A DNA stretch of 59,010 bases. Source: JAUIEH01 sp964483375. GTDB taxonomy: Bacteria; Pseudomonadota; Alphaproteobacteria; Caulobacterales; Maricaulaceae. The DNA lies in contig CAZABJ010000009.1 of assembly GCA_964483375.1 (NCBI GenBank), positions 1-59,010 on the forward strand, written 5' to 3'. The stretch's first letter is position 1, and each line of letters opens with the position of its first letter. The notes beneath the pieces are model-generated. The model had not been told where the DNA came from. It did no database searches and saw only the letters and a program-made list of their open reading frames with translations. This document shows positions 26,046-35,800 of this stretch, one piece after another. The translations under genes were made by a program, and so were the position numbers.

Positions 26046-26619
26046 CAGCCCGCCAATCCGCGCCGTCATCCACATCTCGCAGTCGCCGCAAATGCACGAC
26101 GCGGGCGGCCTCGCCAAACGCCGCTTGGGTGTCGGCGAGCGCATCCCCGCTTGACCACCGGATGTGCGACAGCGCGCCGCGCGGCGTCGGGCGGCTCACG
26201 CCGATGAGCCAGAACCCGCCGTCGGCGGCCGGTCCGAAAACCAGGTCAGCGCGCCGCAAAGCTTTGAACCCGCACCAGATGTCGTGAGCCGTCACCTGGG
26301 GCGCATCAGCGCCGATGACGATGGTGGGCCCTTGGCGATTGAGGACGCGCTCAAGCCGGTCGCCCAGATCTCCCGAGCCTTGACCGACCCGAGGCTCTGA
26401 ACGCCCCCAAAGGTCGGAAAAGGCTCTCGCCGCCGCACGGTCCGGCGTCACGGCCAGCACCGTCTCCCAACGCGGATCTCGCAGCCGGGGAAAAAGGCGC
26501 GCGCACATGGCGCGATAGACCCGCCAAGCACCCGCCGCGCCGATGTCCGCAGCAAGCCTGGATTTTGCGCCGCCGATGACCGGGGCTTTGGCGAAAACGA
26601 CGAGCCGCCGCTCACTCAT
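26029..26619 (-). CDS. DUF2064/TIGR04282-family glycosyltransferase-like protein
   Basis: A 196-residue nucleotide-sugar-transferase-fold protein. It opens with VVFAKAPVIGGAKSRLAADIG. GDLGDRLERVL, VIGADAPQVTAHDI and FGPAADGGFWLIGV are the conserved blocks of this family, often labelled arsenosugar biosynthesis glycosyltransferase. It overlaps the following-family gene (26612) by 8 bases, the usual paired arrangement. No arsenic genes are near, so the arsenosugar label should not be taken literally. It ends antisense to the last codons of the UDG gene. Confidence 0.85.
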   Translation of the reverse strand: MSERRLVVFAKAPVIGGAKSRLAADIGAAGAWRVYRAMCARLFPRLRDPRWETVLAVTPDRAAARAFSDLWGRSEPRVGQGSGDLGDRLERVLNRQGPTIVIGADAPQVTAHDIWCGFKALRRADLVFGPAADGGFWLIGVSRPTPRGALSHIRWSSGDALADTQAAFGEAARVVHLRRLRDVDDGADWRAVRPTF

Positions 26620-27283
26620 AGGCGCGCGCGAGCGCGTCGGGCGACGCCCCCAAATAATAGCGCGCGAGCAAAGAGAGATTGCGGGTGGAACGACGTAGGT
26701 AGCCCTCGCGGCGGAAGCGCTCTGCGCTGGTGACCGCGCGCGTCTTCAACAGCTTTAGGCGTCGGCGGCCGATGCGACGGACGATGTCGACGTCCTCGAA
26801 CAACGGCAAGCCGGCATAACCGCCGACCGCGTCATACAGCGAACGTCGGATCAACAGTCCTTGGTCGCCGTAAGGCAGTTTGAAGATTCGGCAACGCAGC
26901 GCGACCAAGCGTTCCAGTCTGCGCGCAGCGGGAGCCTCGTCGTCGAGCGCGAAACGAAAGGCGGCCGCCTGGCCGGCTGAGCGGGTGAAGTCTCTGACTT
27001 CCTCCGACCAACCCTGGTCGAGCGCGGTGTCGGCATGAAGAAACAACAGCCAATCGCCGCGCGCCGCCAAAGCGCCCGCAGCGAGCTGTCGGCCGCGCCC
27101 CCGTGGCGCGTCGATGACCCGCGCGCCTGCAGCGACGCCGATCTCTCGGGTCTCATCCTGCGAGCCGCCATCGGCGATGATCGCCTCGCGCACCAAGCCT
27201 GACGCGCAAGCGGGAACGAGGCTTCTTAGCGTCCGCGGCAGGCTGTCGCGGGCCTCAAGGGTCGGAATGACGATCGATATCAT
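26612..27283 (-). CDS. TIGR04283-family glycosyltransferase family 2 protein
   Basis: A 223-residue GT-A glycosyltransferase with MISIVIPTLEARDSLPRTL, AIIADGGSQDETREI and the metal site LLFLHADTALDQGW. The acceptor-side motif YGDQGLLIRRSLYDAVGGY is the family signature, followed by LFEDVDIVRRIGRRR. It overlaps the DUF2064 gene by 8 bases; the two always seem to travel together. The product is not predictable. Confidence 0.88.
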   Translation of the reverse strand: MISIVIPTLEARDSLPRTLRSLVPACASGLVREAIIADGGSQDETREIGVAAGARVIDAPRGRGRQLAAGALAARGDWLLFLHADTALDQGWSEEVRDFTRSAGQAAAFRFALDDEAPAARRLERLVALRCRIFKLPYGDQGLLIRRSLYDAVGGYAGLPLFEDVDIVRRIGRRRLKLLKTRAVTSAERFRREGYLRRSTRNLSLLARYYLGASPDALARAYE

Positions 27284-27408
27284 TGCAGTGCAGCATGGGC
27301 TGTGAGGACTTAACTTTCAATCCTCCGATTCCATCGCCTTTGACGATAATCTCACCACAGACCCTTTTTGTTCTTTCTTTCTTCCGCCCCTTGGGGTAAC
27401 AGAGCGCT

Positions 27409-28494
27409 ATGTCGCAGCGCGAGACCGCACCACGATTTCGCGGCCGCGGCGCTCGGTCCAATGTGTCGGGGCGCTATGAGGCCGAAGCGCGGGAGGTCGT
27501 CGCGCCTGATTGGCCTGGCGACGCCGAAGACGGACGATTGCGCAGCTCAGTCTCCGCGCTGAGCGCAAAGACGCTGGTCACCTATAATCGCTCGCCTGAT
27601 CTGAGTTTCGACCGGACGATCAATCCCTATAAGGGCTGCGAGCACGGTTGCAGTTACTGCTATGCCCGGCCCAACCACGCCTATTTGGGGCTCTCGCCGG
27701 GGCTGGATTTCGAAACCAAGCTGTTTTGGAAGCCCGACGCGCCTGCGGTTCTGGCGCGCGATTTGGCCAAGCGCGGCTATGTCCCCCAACCCATCGCGCT
27801 TGGGGCGGACACCGACCCGTACCAACCGATCGAACGGGATTTGAAGTCGACGCGCCAAATCCTTGAGGTCCTGCTCGCGCATCGCCACCCGGTCGGCATA
27901 ACCACAAAAAACGCATTGGTGACGCGGGATCTCGACATTCTTCGCGAACTGGCCGGGATGGATTTGGTCAAGGTGGCGCTTTCGATCACCACGCTCGACA
28001 AGTCCCTTGCCCGCGCGATGGAACCGCGCGCCTCAACGGTGGCGAAACGCCTTGAGGCGGTTGAGACGCTGAGCGGCGCGGGCGTGCCTGTGATGGTGAT
28101 GACCGCGCCGGTGATACCCGGCCTCACCGATCACGAAATCGAAGCGCTGTTGCAGGCCGGGTCCGACGCCGGCGCGCGGGAGGCCGGTTATGTGATGCTG
28201 CGTCTGCCGCTTGAAATCGAAACGCTGTTCCAGGAATGGCTGGAGAGCGAACGCCCAGGCTCGGCGGGCCGCGTCATGCGGCATGTGCGCGAAATGCGGG
28301 GCGGAAAGGCCTATGAAGCGACTTGGCATGTGCGGGGGCGCGGCCGGGGTCCCTATGCCCAGCTCATCGCGGCGAGGTTTCGCGCGGCGACTAAACGGCT
28401 GGGCCTGAATGCGGCGCGGTTTTCACCGCGCACCGATTTGTTCCGGCCTATCGCACAAGCGGGCCAGCGGGATTTGTTCGACGATGGGGTTTGA
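27409..28494 (+). CDS. PA0069-family radical SAM protein
   Basis: A 361-residue radical SAM protein of the SplB-like PA0069 family. The cluster motif is CEHGCSYCYARPNHAYLGL (CxxxCxxC). Characteristic neighbours are TINPYKGCEHG, ALGADTDPYQPIERD and VGITTKNALVTRDLDIL. The C-terminal basic region ends with DLFDDGV. The role of the family is not known; photoproduct repair is only a homology-based suggestion. It starts in a T-rich leader 125 bases from the divergent glycosyltransferase gene. The rnhB start follows 49 bases after its stop. Confidence 0.92.
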   Translation: MSQRETAPRFRGRGARSNVSGRYEAEAREVVAPDWPGDAEDGRLRSSVSALSAKTLVTYNRSPDLSFDRTINPYKGCEHGCSYCYARPNHAYLGLSPGLDFETKLFWKPDAPAVLARDLAKRGYVPQPIALGADTDPYQPIERDLKSTRQILEVLLAHRHPVGITTKNALVTRDLDILRELAGMDLVKVALSITTLDKSLARAMEPRASTVAKRLEAVETLSGAGVPVMVMTAPVIPGLTDHEIEALLQAGSDAGAREAGYVMLRLPLEIETLFQEWLESERPGSAGRVMRHVREMRGGKAYEATWHVRGRGRGPYAQLIAARFRAATKRLGLNAARFSPRTDLFRPIAQAGQRDLFDDGV

Positions 28495-28543
28495 GGCGCG
28501 CGAGAGCTTTCGCCCCGCGACGAGTCAGCGCCAGGGTGAGAGG

Positions 28544-29158
28544 ATGCAAGTTCTTGAGCGCGCCCAACGGCAAGATGATGTCGCCGAATCACGCATCGCA
28601 GGCGTGGATGAAGCAGGACGCGGTCCCTCCGCGGGCCCGGTCGTCGCGGCGGCGGTGATTCTTTTCGACGCTCCCGCCGGGCTGGATGATTCGAAAAAGC
28701 TCTCAAAGGCCGCGCGCGAGCGGTTGTTCGCCGCCCTCCAGACGCGCGCTTTCATCGGCGTCGGCCTTGCTGAGCCTTGCGAAATCGACAGCGCCAACAT
28801 TCTCAACGCCACTTTGCGCGCGATGACCCGGGCCGTGGCGGCGTTGCCCGCCCTGCCCGCCTCTGCGCTGATCGATGGAAACCGCATTCCTGAAAACTTG
28901 CCCTGCCCGGCCCGCGCGATTGTCGGCGGAGACGCCAGCGAAGCCGCCATCGCCGCGGCCTCGATCATCGCCAAAGTCACCCGCGACAGATTGATGACGC
29001 TGGCTGACGCCCGTTGGCCAGGCTACGGTTTCGCCGCCCATTCGGGGTATATGACCGCCGCGCACGCCGCGGCGCTCGCCCGGCTTGGACCGTGTCCGCT
29101 GCATCGCAGATCCTTCGCACCGGTGCGCGCGGCTGCGCAGGCTTTTGGTCGGCGTTAA
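28544..29158 (+). CDS. rnhB: Ribonuclease HII
   Basis: A 204-residue RNase HII, which removes RNA from RNA-DNA hybrids and single ribonucleotides from DNA. The active-site opening is GVDEAGRGPSAGPVVAAAV (D and E of the DEDD set). ALIDGNRIP supplies the next Asp, and AAASIIAKVTRDRLM supplies the last. The usual Leu after GRGP is Ser here. I chose the ATG at 28544, which has a purine-rich GGTGAGAGG just upstream; the frame upstream overlaps the radical SAM gene. It is followed by ccrM. Confidence 0.94.
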   Translation: MQVLERAQRQDDVAESRIAGVDEAGRGPSAGPVVAAAVILFDAPAGLDDSKKLSKAARERLFAALQTRAFIGVGLAEPCEIDSANILNATLRAMTRAVAALPALPASALIDGNRIPENLPCPARAIVGGDASEAAIAAASIIAKVTRDRLMTLADARWPGYGFAAHSGYMTAAHAAALARLGPCPLHRRSFAPVRAAAQAFGRR

Positions 29159-29210
29159 GCTCCCCTCAACCGTGACAAGCCGATTGCCATCTCGCCGGCG
29201 CCCGCCGGCG
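29155..29210 (+). promoter_or_regulatory. Candidate CtrA box and GC palindrome upstream of ccrM
   Basis: TTAA-N7-TCAAC at 29155-29170 differs from the CtrA consensus TTAA-N7-TTAAC at one base and overlaps the rnhB stop codon. It ends 60 bases before the ccrM start. In Caulobacter, phosphorylated CtrA activates ccrM. A GC-rich repeat CGCCGGCG-N2-CGCCGGCG (29193-29210) follows and could fold in the leader. Confidence 0.5.
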
Positions 29211-29230
29211 CGTGTGTGCGGAGTGCGGAA

Positions 29231-30313
29231 ATGGGCGAGCCCCCAGCAGATCGGATCATTGAAGGCGATTGCGTGGAGCGCATGAACGCGCTGCCCGAAA
29301 AATGCGTGGATCTGGTGTTCGCCGACCCGCCCTACAACCTTCAGCTGGGCGGGGAACTGACCCGTCCCGACCAATCCCGCGTCGATGCGGTTGATGCGGA
29401 TTGGGACAAATTCGACGCGTTTGAAGACTACGACCTCTTCACCCATCGCTGGCTCGAAGCGGCGCGCCGCGTGATGAAGGACGACGCGACGATTTGGGTC
29501 ATCGGCGCGTATCACAACATTTTTCGCGTCGGCGCGATGCTTCAGGACCACGGCTTCTGGATTTTGAACGACGTCATTTGGCGCAAATCCAATCCGATGC
29601 CGAATTTTAAGGGGACCCGCTTCGCTAACGCCCATGAGACGCTGATCTGGGCGAAGAAAAGCGAAAACCAGAAGAGCTACGCCTTCAACTACGCCGCTAT
29701 GAAAATGCTGAACGGCGAACTGCAGATGCGCTCTGATTGGACGTTGCCGATCTGCTCCGGAGCGGAGCGCGTGCGCGGCGCGGATGGGGCGAAAGCGCAT
29801 CCGACCCAGAAGCCCGAAGCCTTGTTGCACCGCGTGCTGGTCTCCTCCTCCAATCCCGGCGATGTGGTGCTTGATCCGTTTTTCGGCGTCGGCACCACCG
29901 GGGCGGTGGCCAAGCGCTTGGGGCGCCGCTTCATCGGAATTGAACAGGACCCCGGTTATGTCGCGCTCGCCCGCGACCGGATCGCCAAGGTCCCCCCGCC
30001 GGGCGGGGAAACCCTCGACGTCACCCGGTCGAAGCGGCAGGAGCCGCGGGTGCCGTTCGGCGCCCTTGTCGAACGGGGGCTGTTAAGCGCAGGGGACCGT
30101 ATCTCGAGCCCCGACGGACGGCATGTGGCGCGGGTTCGGGCCGACGGCTCAGTGGCCACCGCCGATGCGGCGGGTTCGATCCACCAGGTCGCCGCCCATG
30201 TGCTGCAGGCTGAAGCCTGCAATGGCTGGACATTTTGGCACTTCCGCACCGATGAGGGGCTCGCGCCGATCGATTTGCTGCGGCGGAAAGTACGCGAAGA
30301 GCTTGGGTTGTGA
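29231..30313 (+). CDS. ccrM: CcrM-type DNA adenine methyltransferase (GANTC)
   Basis: A 360-residue beta-class N6-adenine methyltransferase, about the length of Caulobacter CcrM. The catalytic motif DLVFADPPYNLQLGGEL is near residue 35. KAHPTQKPEALLHRVL and VVLDPFFGVGTTGAVAKRLG are the SAM-binding motifs. The C-terminal CcrM extension is present (VPFGALVERGLL, SIHQVAAHVLQAEACNGWTF) and binds DNA. CcrM methylates GANTC late in the cell cycle. The ATG at 29231 has GGAG 7 bases upstream; the GTG at 29216 is an alternative start. A near-perfect CtrA box lies upstream. It converges with mutY, 5 bases away. Confidence 0.96.
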   Translation: MGEPPADRIIEGDCVERMNALPEKCVDLVFADPPYNLQLGGELTRPDQSRVDAVDADWDKFDAFEDYDLFTHRWLEAARRVMKDDATIWVIGAYHNIFRVGAMLQDHGFWILNDVIWRKSNPMPNFKGTRFANAHETLIWAKKSENQKSYAFNYAAMKMLNGELQMRSDWTLPICSGAERVRGADGAKAHPTQKPEALLHRVLVSSSNPGDVVLDPFFGVGTTGAVAKRLGRRFIGIEQDPGYVALARDRIAKVPPPGGETLDVTRSKRQEPRVPFGALVERGLLSAGDRISSPDGRHVARVRADGSVATADAAGSIHQVAAHVLQAEACNGWTFWHFRTDEGLAPIDLLRRKVREELGL

Positions 30314-30318
30314 GGCGC

Positions 30319-31401
30319 TTAAGCCGCCAATCCGGCCTCCACGGCCTTGCGCATGACGGTGGGCAACGCTTCCTCCTCAAGCCGATGCGCGCTCGCCCAC
30401 CAGCCGTCATCGTCAGGCCGACGCTCCGCGGCGTCCGTCCGCCAAATCGTCAGCTCCAAATGAAAATGCGTGAAGGTGTGGCGGACGACGTCGTCCGCGA
30501 CCCGCCAGCCCTCGGCCACGGGGGCATGGGCGAGCGCTTCGGCGCGCGACCAGGCCGTGTCCCGCCACGGGGTCGTCGGCGGCTCGGCCATGCCGCCCAA
30601 AAGTCCCTTTTCCGGCCGTCGGCGGAGAAATACGCGTCCTCCGCGGACCAGAACGAAGGCGACGCCGCGGCGTTCCGGCTTGGGCTTTTTCGCCGCCCGT
30701 CGGGGGTAGTCCGCCGCAGCGTCGGCTGCGTAGGCCGCGCAGGCCTCTCGCCACGGGCAAACCTCGCACGCAGGCGAGGTGCGCGTACAGACCGTCGCGC
30801 CCAAATCCATCAGCGCCTGGGCGTAGTCGCCCGGCCGGTCGAGGCCGGCGAGCGCGGCGGCGCAATCACGCAGCGCCGGTTTGCCGCCGGGCAAGGGCGT
30901 TTCGACCGCCCGCAGCCGCGCCATGACGCGCTCCACATTGCCGTCGACGACATTGGTCGGCTCATCAAAGCAAATCGCCGCAATGGCGGCGGCGGTGTAG
31001 ACGCCAACGCCCGGCAGGGCGCGCAGCCCCGCTTCGGTATCGGGAAACGCGCCGCCCGCGGCGGCGACGGCTTTGGCGCAGGCGTGCAGATTGCGCGCGC
31101 GGGCGTAGTAACCCAGCCCCGCCCACAGGGTCAGAACCTCGTCTTGGTCGGCGCGGGCGAGCGCGAACACGTCGGGAAACCTGCTCAGGAACCGCTCGTA
31201 ATAGGGGCGCACCGCGACGACCGTGGTTTGTTGGAGCATGATTTCAGACAGCCACACGCGATAGGGGTCGGGCCGCTCCCCCCGCTTGCGCGCAGCGGGG
31301 CCGAGCCGCCAGGGAAGCGCTCTGGCGTGCGCGTCATACCAAGCCAAAAGAAGGCCGCGCAGACGCTCCTTGTCGGGCGCGGGGCGGATATCGTCGATCA
31401 T
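30319..31401 (-). CDS. mutY: A/G-specific adenine glycosylase
   Basis: A 360-residue MutY that removes A opposite 8-oxo-G. PYRVWLSEIMLQQTTVVAV holds the catalytic Glu, LPGVGVYTAAAI is the helix-hairpin-helix and VVDGNVERVMARL has the catalytic Asp. The four-cysteine Fe-S cluster is Cx6Cx2Cx5C in CTRTSPACEVCPWREAC. A NUDIX-like C-terminal domain (FVLVRGGRVFLRRRPEKGLL) recognises 8-oxo-G. The ATG at 31401 gives the normal length; the frame continues upstream only as antisense of dciA. It diverges from dciA. Confidence 0.95.
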   Translation of the reverse strand: MIDDIRPAPDKERLRGLLLAWYDAHARALPWRLGPAARKRGERPDPYRVWLSEIMLQQTTVVAVRPYYERFLSRFPDVFALARADQDEVLTLWAGLGYYARARNLHACAKAVAAAGGAFPDTEAGLRALPGVGVYTAAAIAAICFDEPTNVVDGNVERVMARLRAVETPLPGGKPALRDCAAALAGLDRPGDYAQALMDLGATVCTRTSPACEVCPWREACAAYAADAAADYPRRAAKKPKPERRGVAFVLVRGGRVFLRRRPEKGLLGGMAEPPTTPWRDTAWSRAEALAHAPVAEGWRVADDVVRHTFTHFHLELTIWRTDAAERRPDDDGWWASAHRLEEEALPTVMRKAVEAGLAA

Positions 31402-31505
31402 CGGTCGAGCGATAGCGGCGCGGCGCCCCGGGAGAACCGGGCTGTCCACAACACAGCGCATCCGTGCGTGGACGCGCGCGGCGAACCCCGCCAGGGTCGC
31501 GCGCC

Positions 31506-32051
31506 ATGACATCCGCCCGCCCTTCTCCGCCGCGCGGCAAACGCGCCCGCCCGCCCGCTCCGGCCCTGGGCGCGGCGGCGCGCGCGCTGCTTGCGCAATT
31601 CGAGGGCAAAGCGACGCCGGCCTTCGCCGAGATCGCGGCGCGTTGGGACGATGTCGTGGGCGAGCGTCTGGCGCGGGCCTGCGAGCCCGAGCGCCTGACG
31701 GGGCGCGGGGAGAACGGCGTCCTGCATGTTCGCGCCCGCGGGCCTGCGGCGGTGCTGGCCGAGGCGGAAAGCGCTCGGATTATCGCACGGATCAACACAT
31801 TCGCCGGCTCCACGATCGTGCGTCGGCTGGCCATCACGCGGGCGGCTTTGCGCAGGCCCCCGCCGTCGTCGACGCAACGGCCTAAGCGCGGGCTTTCGCC
31901 CCGGGGTGCGCTTGCGCTTGAGCAAAGTCTTGCGCATCTGTCGGATAAGCGTTTGAAGGCGGTCTTGATGAACCTCGGCGCGGCGGTTTACGCGCGCGCG
32001 GAGGATGAGGCGGCCGAGCGCCGCGAGGCCGCGCCCGACGCGACAGATTGA
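31506..32051 (+). CDS. dciA: DUF721/DciA-family protein, replicative helicase loader candidate
   Basis: A 181-residue protein with the DUF721 fold in its centre: WDDVVGERLARACEPERLTG, then GVLHVRARGPAAVLAEAES and a helix ending RINTFAG. DciA proteins load the DnaB helicase in bacteria without DnaC. The basic N-terminus and the C-terminal third (about residues 110-181) look flexible. It starts 104 bases from the divergent mutY and is followed after 12 bases by the DsbA-like gene. The mutY / dciA / dsbA-like / smc order is conserved in related Alphaproteobacteria. Confidence 0.85.
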   Translation: MTSARPSPPRGKRARPPAPALGAAARALLAQFEGKATPAFAEIAARWDDVVGERLARACEPERLTGRGENGVLHVRARGPAAVLAEAESARIIARINTFAGSTIVRRLAITRAALRRPPPSSTQRPKRGLSPRGALALEQSLAHLSDKRLKAVLMNLGAAVYARAEDEAAERREAAPDATD

Positions 32052-32063
32052 GGAGCCGCCCCC

Positions 32064-32819
32064 ATGGCCCTGCGACCCACCTTCGTTTCCTTGCTCTCCG
32101 CGGCGGCGCTTTTGAGCGCCTGCGGGCAGACCGTCAGTGACGACGCCACGCAGCCCGACGACGCGCCGGCGGATGTCTCACCCGCTTCGGCGACCAATGA
32201 AGACGCCGCGAACGGCGGGACCGATGCAACGCCCGCCGCGGCGCCGGACGCTGAGGACATTCGCTTTGAAATCGAAACCGACCACGCCATCGGGGACCCT
32301 GACGCCCCGGTTACGGTTATCGAATACGCTTCGGTCACCTGCGTGGTCTGCGAGATGTTCCATGAGGAAGCCTTCGACGGCATCAAAGAGCGTTACATCG
32401 AAACCGGCCAAGTGCGCTTCGTTTTCCGCGAACTGCCCACCGCCCCGGCGGGCCTGGCGGTCGCAGGGTTTTTGTTGGCGAGCTGCCAACCCGATGATGA
32501 CGCGTATTTCGAGATGATCGACGTCTTGTTCCGGCAACGCACGGCGCTTTTGGAAGCGGCGCGGTCGGAGGGCGGCGCGCGGTCGGCGTTTGTGCGCTTG
32601 GCTGCGACGGCGGGGCTGACGGAGGCGGAATTCGACGCCTGCCTGGCCGATGAAGACGAACTCGCCCGCATTGAGCGCGTGGTCCAGCGGGGAGCCAGCG
32701 AGCTCGGCATCGCCGCGACCCCGAGCTTCGTCATCAATGGCGAGGTGGTCACGGGCATTCGGACGTTGCGCGACTTTGAAGCGGCGGTCGATCCGTTGCT
32801 CGACGCCGCCGACGAGTGA
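32064..32819 (+). CDS. DsbA-like thioredoxin-fold lipoprotein
   Basis: A 251-residue periplasmic protein. The signal peptide ends with the lipobox LLSAC, so it is probably a lipoprotein with C20. An acidic linker of about 45 residues (QPDDAPADVSPASATNEDA) follows. The thioredoxin domain has the active site CVVC in ASVTCVVCEMFHEEAF, DsbG-like in fold but unusual in sequence, and a cis-Pro loop at GIAATPSFVINGEVV. A second Cys pair (ASCQP, DACLA) is in the insert. It is likely to act on disulphides of envelope proteins. GAGGAG precedes the start. It sits between dciA and smc, with smc 18 bases downstream. Confidence 0.88.
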   Translation: MALRPTFVSLLSAAALLSACGQTVSDDATQPDDAPADVSPASATNEDAANGGTDATPAAAPDAEDIRFEIETDHAIGDPDAPVTVIEYASVTCVVCEMFHEEAFDGIKERYIETGQVRFVFRELPTAPAGLAVAGFLLASCQPDDDAYFEMIDVLFRQRTALLEAARSEGGARSAFVRLAATAGLTEAEFDACLADEDELARIERVVQRGASELGIAATPSFVINGEVVTGIRTLRDFEAAVDPLLDAADE

Positions 32820-32837
32820 GGGTGACAGGGAGCCGCC

Positions 32838-35800
32838 GTGCGTTTCGTTCGCCTTCGCATCGCCGGCTTCAAGTCGTTCGTCGACCCTGTCGAGGCGCCC
32901 ATCGAGCCGGGGGTGACCGGCGTGGTGGGCCCCAATGGCTGCGGGAAATCGAACTTTCTCGAAGCCTTGCGCTGGGTCATGGGCGCGACCTCGGCCAAAG
33001 CGATGCGCGCTGGCGGGATGGACGACGTCATCTTCGCCGGCAACGCCGAACGGCCCGCGCGTAACCACGCTGAGGTCACGCTCACCATCGAGTCCGGCGG
33101 CCCGGAGGACGACGCTTCGGGTCTGTTCGGCGACAACGACGTCATCGAAGTCTCCCGAAAGATCACGCGCGGCGGCGGCTCGACCTACCGGATCAACGGC
33201 CGGGAGACGCGCGCCCGCGACGTCCAAATCCTGTTCGCCGACGCATCCTCGGGCGCGAACTCCCCCGCTTTGGTCCGGCAAGGCCAGATCAACGAGCTGA
33301 TCGCCGCCAAGCCCGAAAACCGTCGACGGGTGTTGGAGGAAGCCGCAGGCGTCGCAGGGCTGCGGGCGCGCCGGCATGAAGCGGAGCTGCGGCTGAAGGC
33401 GGCGGAGGACAATCTCACGCGCCTCAATGACGTGGCGGGGGATTCTGAACGGCGGCTGGAGGCGCTGCGCCGTCAATCCCGCGAGGCCGCGCGTTACCGA
33501 AAACTCTCCGCTGAGATTCGCGCGCTCGAGACCCGGGCGGCGCTTCTGCGATGGCGAGAGGCGGAGGCCGCCGGCGAAGCCGCGCGCGCAGCCATGGAAA
33601 CCGCGGAAACCGGCGTCGCGGCGGCGGCGCGCACGGAGGCGGGCGCGGCGGCGGACGCGACCAAGGCGAGTGAAGCGCTGGCCTCGACGCGCGAAGAGGA
33701 AGCGATTGCAGATGCTGTCGCGGGCCGGCTCGGCCGGGAGCGCGACGATGTGGACCGCAAGCTCGCGGCGCTGCGCGCTGAGGCCGAACACCTCGGCGGC
33801 CGGCTGCGCGAGCTTGACGCCGACCTGGCGCGAGAACGCGAAAGGCTGGAGGACGCCGGCCGAGAACGCGCCCGGCTCCAGACTGAAATCGGTGACGCGG
33901 GCGATGACGACGAAACCGAGGTCGCCGCAGCGATCGCTGAGGCGGAGGCGGTATGGCGCGCATCCGTCCAGGCGCGCCGCGCTTCGGAAGCCTCGCTTGA
34001 AAACGCCGCCGCCCTCTTCGCCGCCGCTCAAGCCGAACGCGACGCAGCGGCGCGGACAGCCGAACAGGCCAAGGCGCGTCTGGCTAGAGCCGACGCCGAG
34101 CTTGCGAAACTCGCCGAAGAAGACGACGCCGCCGGCGCAAGCGACGCCGAACGCAAAGCGGCGGCGGCCGACACCGCGCTGGCTCATGCGGAGGCTGAGG
34201 CGGAACGCGCCGGGCAAACGCGCCAGCAGGCTGAAAACGAGCTCGCGGCCTGTGAGGAGCGCTTGGCCGCTTCACGCGCCGCGCTAGCAGACGCCCGGGC
34301 CGCTCACGCAGCGACAGAGGCCGAGATCAAAGGGCTCTCTGCTCTGCTCATCCCTGAAGCGGATGGAGATTGGTCGCCGGTATCCGGCGCGCTGACCGTG
34401 GAGCCGGGCTATGAGCGCGCGCTCGCCGCCGCACTCGGCGCCGATTTGGCGGCCGGCCTCAGCGGGGACGCGCCGGTCCGCTGGACCCGGGACGGCGTGG
34501 CCGGCGGGGCTTTGCCCGACGGCGCCACGCCGCTGAGCGCCTATGTCGAGGGCCCGCCGGAACTGACCGAACGGCTCGCCCAAATCGGCGTGGTGGACGA
34601 TGACGCCGGCGACGCGCTCGCCCCACGCCTCTCGCCCGGTCAGCGGTTGGTGACCATAGCGGGGCGGATGTGGCGATGGGACGGTTTACGGGCGCGCGCC
34701 GACGCTCCCCAGCCCGAAGCCGCCCGGTTTGAACAAAGAAATCGGCTTGTTGAACTCGAAGCGCGCGCAGCCGAGACCGACGCGCTGCGACAAACCGCTG
34801 AACGTGAGGCCGATATGGCGGAGGCTGCGCGAAAAACCGCCGCCGCCGCGCGTGACGCCGCCCGCGAGGCGCTCAAACGCCGCGATGCTGAGACAAAACG
34901 TTTTGCTCAGGAGGCGGCGGCCGCCGCGCGCATCCGAGACGGACTGTCGGCGAAGGCCGCGGCCCGGGCGGCGGCGCGCGCGCGCTTCGACGCCGAGCGC
35001 GTTGAGGCTCAAGACGCATGCGCCGAGGCGCAGCGCGCCGCTCACGCTCTGACGGACCCCGCCGCCGCAGAAGCCGAGGTCACCGCCAAGCGCGCTGACG
35101 CCGAGACCGCTCGCGGCGCCGAAGCCGAAGCCCGCGCGGCCTTTGAGGCGGCAAAGTCCAGTCTCGCCGCCCAGCGGGAGCGGCGGTCTCGCCTCGCGCG
35201 CGACCTCGCCGCCTGGCGCGAGCGCGAAGCCCAGGCCGCCACGCAAATCCAAGCGCTTGAGGCCAAACGCGGTGAAACCGAAACCGCGTCGGCGACAAAT
35301 CAGGCCGCCCCTGCGGGGTTGAACGAGCGCCTCGAGGCCCTCCGCGAACAGCTTGAAGCGGCTGAGGCCCGGCTGCGGGCCGCACGCGACGCCGCGGCGA
35401 CGGCGCATCGCACCGCCAAGGCGGCTGACGTCGCCCAACGGGACGCCGAACGCGCGTTGAGCGCTGCGCGGGAAGCGCGGGCGGGCGCGGAGGCCCGCGC
35501 TCAAGCGGCCCAGGAGCGCATCGCCGAGACCGCGGCTCAAATCCGCGAGACGTTTAGTCTGGAGCCCGACGCTTTGTCTGAGGACGAAAGCGTCGCCAAG
35601 CTCGACGCCGCCGCCGTCGATAAAAAGCTCAAAGAAGCTCAACGCGCGCGCGACCGCTTAGGCGCGGTGAACCTGGCCGCTGAAGAAGACGCCGCCAGCC
35701 TTGAAGGGGAAATGAAAAGCCTTGAGGCCCAGCGCGCCGACCTTATGGCCGCGGTCGCCAAGCTGCGCACGGCCATTACGAAACTCAACACCGAAGGCCG

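Noticed and set aside
26029..27283. Arsenosugar biosynthesis as the function of the paired glycosyltransferases
   Set aside because: No arsenic-related gene is in the window; the label comes from family naming only.
27255..27461. Small minus-strand frame in the spacer before the radical SAM gene
   Set aside because: It overlaps two confident gene starts, has no ribosome-binding site and no motif.
32178..34217. Very long minus-strand open frame (679 codons) antisense to the DsbA-like gene and smc
   Set aside because: It is the mirror of a GC-rich, Ala-rich coding frame; its product is low-complexity and Arg/Gly-rich, while the plus strand encodes clear SMC and thioredoxin motifs.
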